Assembly (NCBI GenBank): GCA_009775225.1
Contig: VSPE01000001.1
Location: forward strand, 62,001 to 126,000
Reading direction: 5' to 3'
DNA from: Muribaculaceae bacterium
Lineage (GTDB): Bacteria > Bacteroidota > Bacteroidia > Bacteroidales > Muribaculaceae
Length of the DNA: 64,000 bases
Below, one piece after another: positions 58,916 to 64,000 of the stretch (positions are counted from its first letter, which is position 1; the number at the start of each line of letters is the position of its first letter). The notes below the pieces were generated by a model. That model saw only the letters and a list, made by a program, of their open reading frames with translations, searched no databases and had not been told where the DNA came from. The position numbers and the translations under genes are program-made.

Positions 58916-61000
58916 CTATCTTAAAATACCCGACGAGGTGCCTGTCTGCTGCGAGGCTTCGCCGTTTTGCTCCACTTTCTTGCCGAAGCCGAAGGTATAT
59001 GTAGCCGAGAGTTGTATGAAGCAGTGCGAATTGGGGCTGTAGGTGTCGGTGTGGCTGTCGTACCATTCGCTCCGCATCACCGATGTGCTTTCGTGCCAGT
59101 GCAGGCGCGCGGGGTTAGCTATAAGGCATTTCACATTTACCGATGAGTTTGCCCAGCCTGCCCACACGGCATAGTTGCCTTTGGTGTGCACCATAGTGCC
59201 GACCATGCAGCCGTCGGTGTAGGCTCCCTCAAGGGCGTAGTACCCTCCGAAGTTCCAGTTGTCGAGGTAGTACATAGCCTGAATCGAGAAGCCTGTGGAA
59301 ACCTTGTTGAAATTGTACGGCATACCGTTGTGCACGGCTCTCTGTGCCACTTGCCCGAATATTTGCAGACTGTTTCGCAGCAGCCTCAGCGATGCGTATA
59401 AGCCGTACATGCCTTGGGTATAGCTACCGCACGGTTGGCTTATGGTGCGGATGATGCCGCCGTGCCCGTCGGGGCTGTAGAGGTAGGCATAACGGTCGCC
59501 GACACTCCATGCGTTGCCGAAGGCGGTCATGTTGAATGTGTTTGAGGGTAGCCATGTATAGCTTATGTTTGTGCTGTAGCTCTTGTATGGTTTCAGGCCG
59601 GGGTTGCCGGTATAGCTCAGCAGCGGGTTCGATTGGATTACGGCAGTACTTCGGAGGCTGCCTGTGACGTTGTTGATGAAGTAATGAGCTTCGACTGCGA
59701 GCGAATGGCGGCCGTTTGGCGAATATTGTACCGACAGGTCGGCCCAGGGTGCGGTGGAGCTTTCTTTTCTGTCGTCAGCCGTTGCTTTGTCGTATATCAG
59801 ACCGATGCCGCCCATGGCGTAGACGTGCTTGGTGCTGATGCTGTAGTTTACGCCAGGATATATGCGATAGGTGCGGGTGTGGTCGTATGCAGTTGAGGTG
59901 CCGCTGTACGATGTGCGGTTTGAGGTGTAGCTGGCTTGGGCCAGCACGGTGAGCGTACCTCCTCTGCCGAAACTGTGAACGAAGCGGAGCGAGGCGTTCA
60001 TGGCGTGGCTGTTGTCATTGGCGCCGTTTACAAGGGTGTTGTCGCCTTCGGTGTAGACGGTATTCTGACGGGTGCGCGAATATGAATAGTACGGGCTGAA
60101 ATTGATAGTGTTGCCATGTGGAAGATTGAAATTCCAGTAGCCGTTATATGTCACCGAGTTGTTGCGGTGGTCGCGCGTGTTTGTGTAGGCCGATGGTGCG
60201 AACATGGCCGGAGAGTAGAGCACTTTGCCTGAGCTGTTGTCGCGCGGGTAGTCGTCGAAGTTAGCTCCTATGGTATTGCTTATGCTTATGTTGTCGCTTT
60301 TGTAGAGTGCCTTGAACGTGGGCCAGTAGTAGCGGCGCCTGTAGTCTGTGCCGTCGGCGGTGCTTATACGTTCTATTTCCTTTATGGAGCCGTCGGCCTG
60401 CGGTATGCGGTATGTCTCCGAGGTGTTGGAGTATATGTGCCTGTTATTGTTGTAGTATGCACCGACGCCAACGTCGTAAGTCATGCTCTTGTACTGTATT
60501 TTGGAGTATAGATTAAGTTGGCCGGAGTTGGCAATGAAGTATTCCGCGCCGTAAGCCTTTACGTAGCCGCCATATTCGTATTTCTGCATTATGAAGTTCA
60601 CCACGTGAGCTTTGCCGTGGAAGCGCGGGTCGGCGGGATAGTCGTAGTACTCCACTTTTTTCACATCGGCCATGCGCATGCCTGTGATATCTTCGGTGGC
60701 GGCGGGCTGATAGTCTATGTATATGTCTACTGCTTGTCCCGAGGCTGTCTGTACGGCAGCCTCGTCACCGGGTGTAAAGCGCAGCTGCGGAATACCCATT
60801 CGGTTGAGCAGGTCGGTGGCCGAAAGCGAGGCTGCCTTCATCTTTGCAGTAGGAATGTATGTCGAAACCTCGGCCGATGTGCGCTGAAGTTTTGCGTCGA
60901 CAACAACTTCTTTTAGCTCGCGAGCCGTAGTGTCGGCATATTCTGCACGGCATACAAACATAAGTAGTAAAAGCAGGAGAAAAACTAAAATTTGCTTCAT
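58916..61000 (-). CDS. TonB-dependent-receptor-like outer membrane beta-barrel protein
   Basis: An outer-membrane barrel protein of 694 aa. The signal peptide is about residues 1-19. There is a plug-like region (ELKEVVVDAKLQRTSAEV, then ATDLLNRMGIPQLRF and VKKVEYYDYPADPRFHG), but no N-terminal regulatory domain and no partner SusD gene. The rest, rich in alternating aromatic and polar residues, forms a large barrel (DVGVGAYYNNN, SLRFVHSFGRGG, LSATYTFGFGKK). It probably belongs to the outer membrane beta-barrel family related to TonB receptors. The ligand is unknown. Own promoter with an inverted repeat and a terminator show a single-gene unit. Confidence 0.82.
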   Translation of the reverse strand: MKQILVFLLLLLLMFVCRAEYADTTARELKEVVVDAKLQRTSAEVSTYIPTAKMKAASLSATDLLNRMGIPQLRFTPGDEAAVQTASGQAVDIYIDYQPAATEDITGMRMADVKKVEYYDYPADPRFHGKAHVVNFIMQKYEYGGYVKAYGAEYFIANSGQLNLYSKIQYKSMTYDVGVGAYYNNNRHIYSNTSETYRIPQADGSIKEIERISTADGTDYRRRYYWPTFKALYKSDNISISNTIGANFDDYPRDNSSGKVLYSPAMFAPSAYTNTRDHRNNSVTYNGYWNFNLPHGNTINFSPYYSYSRTRQNTVYTEGDNTLVNGANDNSHAMNASLRFVHSFGRGGTLTVLAQASYTSNRTSYSGTSTAYDHTRTYRIYPGVNYSISTKHVYAMGGIGLIYDKATADDRKESSTAPWADLSVQYSPNGRHSLAVEAHYFINNVTGSLRSTAVIQSNPLLSYTGNPGLKPYKSYSTNISYTWLPSNTFNMTAFGNAWSVGDRYAYLYSPDGHGGIIRTISQPCGSYTQGMYGLYASLRLLRNSLQIFGQVAQRAVHNGMPYNFNKVSTGFSIQAMYYLDNWNFGGYYALEGAYTDGCMVGTMVHTKGNYAVWAGWANSSVNVKCLIANPARLHWHESTSVMRSEWYDSHTDTYSPNSHCFIQLSATYTFGFGKKVEQNGEASQQTGTSSGILR

Positions 61001-61026
61001 AATGTCATGATAATGGCTTTATGGTG

Positions 61027-61071
61027 CAAAATTAGTACAAATTATTGTGAATATCATCAACAAATGTTGAT
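61027..61071 (-). promoter_or_regulatory. Promoter and operator-like inverted repeat ahead of the barrel gene
   Basis: TAATTTTG (61034-61027, minus) is the -7 box. Centred about 30 bp upstream, ATCAACA (61056-61062), AA, TGTTGAT (61065-61071) is a perfect 7-bp inverted repeat that covers the -33 position, where no TTTG is found. It may bind an activator or repressor. Confidence 0.5.
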
Positions 61072-61140
61072 AATTACCCCCCCCAGTTAAATTTTGTTAA
61101 TCTGATTAATTTCAGTGGTTTATGACGGCTTTTTAAAACA

Positions 61141-61174
61141 GAAACGCGCACTGCAAAGTAGCGGTGCGCGTTTC
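61141..61174 (-). terminator. Terminator after groEL
   Basis: Perfect 11-bp stem GAAACGCGCAC (61141-61151) / GTGCGCGTTTC (61164-61174) with a 12-nt loop. The minus-strand tail is T-rich (CTGTTTTAAAAAG). Confidence 0.85.
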
Positions 61175-61208
61175 GCTTCGGCCCTATGGCCTTATGTATG
61201 GTGGATGA

Positions 61209-62840
61209 TTACATCATGCCGCCCATGCCACCCATGCCGGGAGCGGGGGCTGTGGGAGTGTCTTCTTTCTTCTCAGCAATCACACATTCGGTGGTGAGGA
61301 ACATGCCTGCGATAGAAGCGGCGTTCTCAAGAGCTACGCGGGTAACTTTGGCGGGGTCGATAACACCGGCAGCGAGGAGGTTCTCGTATGTGTCGGTGCG
61401 GGCGTTGTAGCCGAAGTCGTCCTTGCCGTCGCGTACACGCTGAACCACCACAGCGCCTTCGACACCGGCGTTGGCCGAAATCTGGCGGAGGGGTTCTTCA
61501 ATAGCACGCTCTACAATGGCGATACCTGTCTGCTCGTCATCGTTGGCACCCTTGAGATTGGCCAGACGGTCGAGGCAACGGATGTATGCCACGCCGCCGC
61601 CGGGTACGATACCTTCGGCAACGGCAGCGCGGGTAGCGCTGAGGGCGTCGTCCACGCGGTCTTTCTTCTCCTTCATTTCCACTTCCGAGGGAGCGCCCAC
61701 GTGGAGCACGGCCACACCGCCGGCGAGCTTGGCAAGACGCTCCTGGAGCTTCTCGCGGTCGTAGTCGCTGGTTGTCTGTGCAATCTGAGCCTTGATTTGA
61801 GCTACGCGTGCTGCGATGCGCTCTTTGTCGCCGTCGCGGTTCACGATTGTGGTGCTTTCTTTGTTTACTGTCACGCTGTTGGCATGGCCGAGGTCTTGCA
61901 TTGTAGCGTTGGCGAGCTGCATGCCTTTCTCTTCGGAGATAACGGTACCGCCGGTGAGAATGGCGATATCCTCAAGCATTTCCTTGCGGCGGTCGCCGAA
62001 GCCGGGAGCCTTAACGGCACAGATTTTGAGGGAGCCGCGAAGGCGGTTCACAACAAGGGCTGCGAGAGCGTCTTGGTCAACATCTTCGGCAATAATCAGG
62101 AGAGGACGGCCGCTCTGTGCAGTAGCTTCGAGAACGGGTAGAATATCTTTGAGGTTGGAGATTTTTTTGTCGTGGAGCAGGATGAAGGGGCTGTCCATCA
62201 CGCACTGCATCTTCTCGGTGTCGGTAACGAAGTAGGGCGAGATGTAGCCACGGTCGAACTGCATGCCTTCTACCACCTCGATAGTGGTTTCGGTACCTTT
62301 GGCTTCGTCAACGGTGATTACACCTTCTTTTTTCACCTTTTCCATAGCTTCGGCGATGAGGCGGCCGATAGTCTCGTCGTTGTTGGCCGAGACGCGGGCC
62401 ACGTCCTCAATCTTCTTGAAGTCGTCGCCTACTTCCTCCGACATCTCGCGGATGCCTGCCACAACTTCTGCCACGGCCTTGTCGATACCGCGCTTTAGGT
62501 CCATGGGGTTGGCTCCGGCGGTCACGTTCTTGAGGCCTACCGAGATGATGGCCTGGGCCAGTACGGTGGCGGTTGTTGTGCCGTCGCCTGCGTCGTCGCC
62601 GGTCTTGGATGCAACTTCGCGTACGAGCTGCGCGCCCATGTTGCGGAAGGGTTCGTCAAGTTCTACTTCGCGGGCTACAGTCACGCCGTCCTTGGTGATG
62701 TGGGGAGCGCCGAACTGCTTGCCGATGATTACGTTGCGACCCTTGGGGCCGAGAGTTACCTTTACTGCGTCGGCAAGAGCGTCGACACCTTTTTTGAGCT
62801 CGTCGCGAGCTTCAATATTGAATTTTATTTCTTTAGCCAT
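61209..62840 (-). CDS. groEL: Chaperonin GroEL
   Basis: 60-kDa chaperonin subunit, 543 aa, folding proteins in a double ring with GroES. Marks: VTLGPKGRNVIIGKQFGAP, GDGTTTATVLAQ (ATP site), AAVAEGIVPGGGVA, and the Gly-Met C-terminal tail (GMGGMGGMM). ATG 62840 (AKEIKFNIEARD) is the family start; a further upstream reading is not supported. It follows groES by 22 bp. Confidence 0.98.
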   Translation of the reverse strand: MAKEIKFNIEARDELKKGVDALADAVKVTLGPKGRNVIIGKQFGAPHITKDGVTVAREVELDEPFRNMGAQLVREVASKTGDDAGDGTTTATVLAQAIISVGLKNVTAGANPMDLKRGIDKAVAEVVAGIREMSEEVGDDFKKIEDVARVSANNDETIGRLIAEAMEKVKKEGVITVDEAKGTETTIEVVEGMQFDRGYISPYFVTDTEKMQCVMDSPFILLHDKKISNLKDILPVLEATAQSGRPLLIIAEDVDQDALAALVVNRLRGSLKICAVKAPGFGDRRKEMLEDIAILTGGTVISEEKGMQLANATMQDLGHANSVTVNKESTTIVNRDGDKERIAARVAQIKAQIAQTTSDYDREKLQERLAKLAGGVAVLHVGAPSEVEMKEKKDRVDDALSATRAAVAEGIVPGGGVAYIRCLDRLANLKGANDDEQTGIAIVERAIEEPLRQISANAGVEGAVVVQRVRDGKDDFGYNARTDTYENLLAAGVIDPAKVTRVALENAASIAGMFLTTECVIAEKKEDTPTAPAPGMGGMGGMM

Positions 62841-62862
62841 GTCTGTGTCTTTTATGAAGTAA

Positions 62863-63135
62863 TTATTCAATTACGGCCAAAACTTCGTTCTGGCGCATGA
62901 TGAGCACCTTTTCGCCGTCAAGGTCGATTTCGGTGCCGGCATATTTGCCATAGAGCACTTTGTTGCCTTCCTTGAGTATCATTTCTTCGTCTTTGGTGCC
63001 GTTGCCGGTGGCGAGAACGGTGCCGCGCAGAGGTTTTTCCTTGGCTGAGTCGGGGATGATGATACCCGATGCTGTTACTTCTTCGGCCGCGGTAGGCTGG
63101 ATGAGCACGCGGTCGGCAAGTGGTTTGAGTTTCAT
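62863..63135 (-). CDS. groES: Co-chaperonin GroES
   Basis: 10-kDa co-chaperonin of 90 aa. Family start KLKPLADRVLIQPTAAEEV, mobile loop VTASGIIIPDSAKEKP, and roof region GTVLATGNG are present. Length is normal. It is the first gene of the groES-groEL operon; the upstream region has a weak -7 box and short inverted repeats instead of the CIRCE element. Confidence 0.97.
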   Translation of the reverse strand: MKLKPLADRVLIQPTAAEEVTASGIIIPDSAKEKPLRGTVLATGNGTKDEEMILKEGNKVLYGKYAGTEIDLDGEKVLIMRQNEVLAVIE

Positions 63136-63187
63136 GATAGTTCTATGTAGTTTTTATATTGTTTTATTCGTTTGATAAGCCATAATG

Positions 63188-63237
63188 CAAATATCTTGCC
63201 AAGCTGATTCGTGTCAGTTCCTGACTGCCATTTTGTC
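63188..63237 (-). promoter_or_regulatory. groESL promoter region with inverted repeats
   Basis: A -7-like box GATATTTG (63195-63188, minus; one mismatch to TAnnTTTG) is preceded, where the -33 would be, by the perfect palindrome GTCAG-TTC-CTGAC (63213-63225). The adjacent TGCCATTTTGTC (63226-63237) continues a series of GTCA/TGAC words. No CIRCE (TTAGCACTC-N9-GAGTGCTAA) is present. Confidence 0.4.
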
Positions 63238-63313
63238 AATACTTGTGATATAACACTGATGTATGCCGTATTGTTCGTATATGAATGAGGCTTTTAGGTC
63301 GTGTCATAAAAGT

Positions 63314-63352
63314 GAAAGTGATGCGGCGCATAAGTGCTGCCGCATCACTTTC
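63314..63352 (-). terminator. Terminator after rubrerythrin
   Basis: Perfect 14-bp stem GAAAGTGATGCGGC (63314-63327) / GCCGCATCACTTTC (63339-63352) with an 11-nt loop; the minus-strand tail is ACTTTTATG. Confidence 0.85.
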
Positions 63353-63376
63353 TTTCAGGTGGTTTCTAATGGTATA

Positions 63377-63919
63377 TCAATAGTTTTTGGCCTCGATTTC
63401 AAAGAAGCTTTTAGAGTGCTTGCATACGGGGCATACCTCGGGAGCTTTCTTGCCGATTACGATATGGCCACAGTTACGGCAAATCCATATCGCGTCGTTA
63501 TCGCGCGAGAATACAACGCCTTCTTCTATGTTGGCGAGGAGGCGGCGGTAGCGCTCTTCGTGGTGGCGTTCGATTGCGGCCACCGCACGGAAGCGGAATG
63601 CGATTTCAGGAAAGCCTTCTTCTTCGGCTTCGCGGGCCATGCGGTCGTACATGTCTGTCCACTCGTAGTTCTCGCCTTCGGCGGCGTCGCGGAGGTTGGT
63701 CATTGTATCAGGTACATCACCGTCGTGGAGGAACTTGAACCACAGCTTGGCATGTTCCTTTTCGTTGTGTGCGGTTTCCTCGAAGAGGGCTGCAATCTGC
63801 TCGTAGCCTTCCTTGCGGGCTTTGGAGGCATAGTAGGTGTATTTGTTGCGGGCCTGTGATTCGCCGGCGAAGGCGTCCATAAGATTGCGTTCGGTCTTGG
63901 TTCCTTTGAGATTTTTCAT
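63377..63919 (-). CDS. rbr: Rubrerythrin
   Basis: Classical rubrerythrin of 180 aa: ferritin-like four-helix domain with di-iron ligands in FAGESQARNKY, HNEKEHAKLW and AIERHHEERY, followed by the C-terminal rubredoxin-type centre with CRNCG and CPVCKHSKSFF. It reduces hydrogen peroxide in the cytoplasm of anaerobes. Its domain order is the opposite of the rubrerythrin encoded at 54309. It is a single-gene unit; the start of its promoter region lies near or beyond the window end, and no clear -7 box is seen in the last 80 bp. Confidence 0.96.
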   Translation of the reverse strand: MKNLKGTKTERNLMDAFAGESQARNKYTYYASKARKEGYEQIAALFEETAHNEKEHAKLWFKFLHDGDVPDTMTNLRDAAEGENYEWTDMYDRMAREAEEEGFPEIAFRFRAVAAIERHHEERYRRLLANIEEGVVFSRDNDAIWICRNCGHIVIGKKAPEVCPVCKHSKSFFEIEAKNY

Positions 63920-64000
63920 AATCGGTTGTTTGTCATTTTTTATGTCTGTTATTCCTTTTAGTATTACATTTACTTGTTACATTCCGGGCAGCTACCTTTT

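Noticed and set aside
63136..63376. CIRCE heat-shock element ahead of groES
   Set aside because: No TTAGCACTC-N9-GAGTGCTAA or close variant found on either strand.
1..64000. tRNA or rRNA genes, CRISPR array, insertion sequence, prophage or integron
   Set aside because: I saw no repeat-spacer pattern, transposase or integrase motif, cloverleaf or rRNA-like sequence; gene density and style are uniform.

Overview
The window is a chromosomal core region of a member of the Bacteroidales, probably family Muribaculaceae. The order rests on several points: Bacteroidetes promoter boxes (TTTG, 19-21 bp, TAnnTTTG) lie ahead of many genes; there is a lipoprotein of the TamL kind, a serine palmitoyltransferase, DUF4494 and DUF3822 proteins and type IX secretion C-termini; Shine-Dalgarno sequences are poor. 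The family is an inference from protein style and GC content. I see no tRNA, rRNA, CRISPR array, insertion sequence or prophage.

Layout. 1-1.8 kb: the 3' part of a glycosyltransferase and an orphan C-terminal fragment of a secreted protein. 1.8-6.2 kb: DUF177(yceD)-rpmF-fabH-era-der. 6.2-13.5 kb: a beta-propeller surface lipoprotein, a radical SAM protein, an orphan histidine kinase, a TamL-type Omp85 lipoprotein and a phosphoglycolate phosphatase. 13.6-20 kb: gapA, mscL, shikimate kinase, a degenerate alanine-dehydrogenase-like protein, RNase H and glgB. 20-40.5 kb (minus strand): a long cluster running rsmH-ftsL-ftsI-murE-mraY-murD-ftsW-murG-murC-ftsQ-ftsA-ftsZ and then a sirtuin, DUF4494, yggS, rbfA, a LolC/E-type permease, a radical SAM protein and a cation efflux protein. 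This makes peptidoglycan precursors, builds the septum, and carries on without a clear break into PLP homeostasis, ribosome maturation and lipoprotein sorting.

40.7-54 kb: an EamA exporter converges on and overlaps metK; metK has its own promoter and a leader that looks like a SAM-II riboswitch. Upstream lie an acyltransferase, recQ, a secreted endonuclease I, proA, proB and dnaX, all on the minus strand and tightly packed. 54-64 kb: reverse rubrerythrin and serine palmitoyltransferase, aquaporin Z, rsmD with a DUF3822 gene, a large outer-membrane barrel, groES-groEL, and a classical rubrerythrin.

Most of the window is conserved housekeeping DNA. The points most worth following are the SAM-II-like metK leader with candidate upstream reading frames, one ending in an ATGA overlap with metK; the alanine-dehydrogenase homologue that has lost its glycine-rich and catalytic positions; the sirtuin/DUF4494/yggS extension of the division cluster; the G-rich repeat that fills the rsmH-ftsL gap; and the inverted repeats ahead of groES and the outer-membrane barrel gene.
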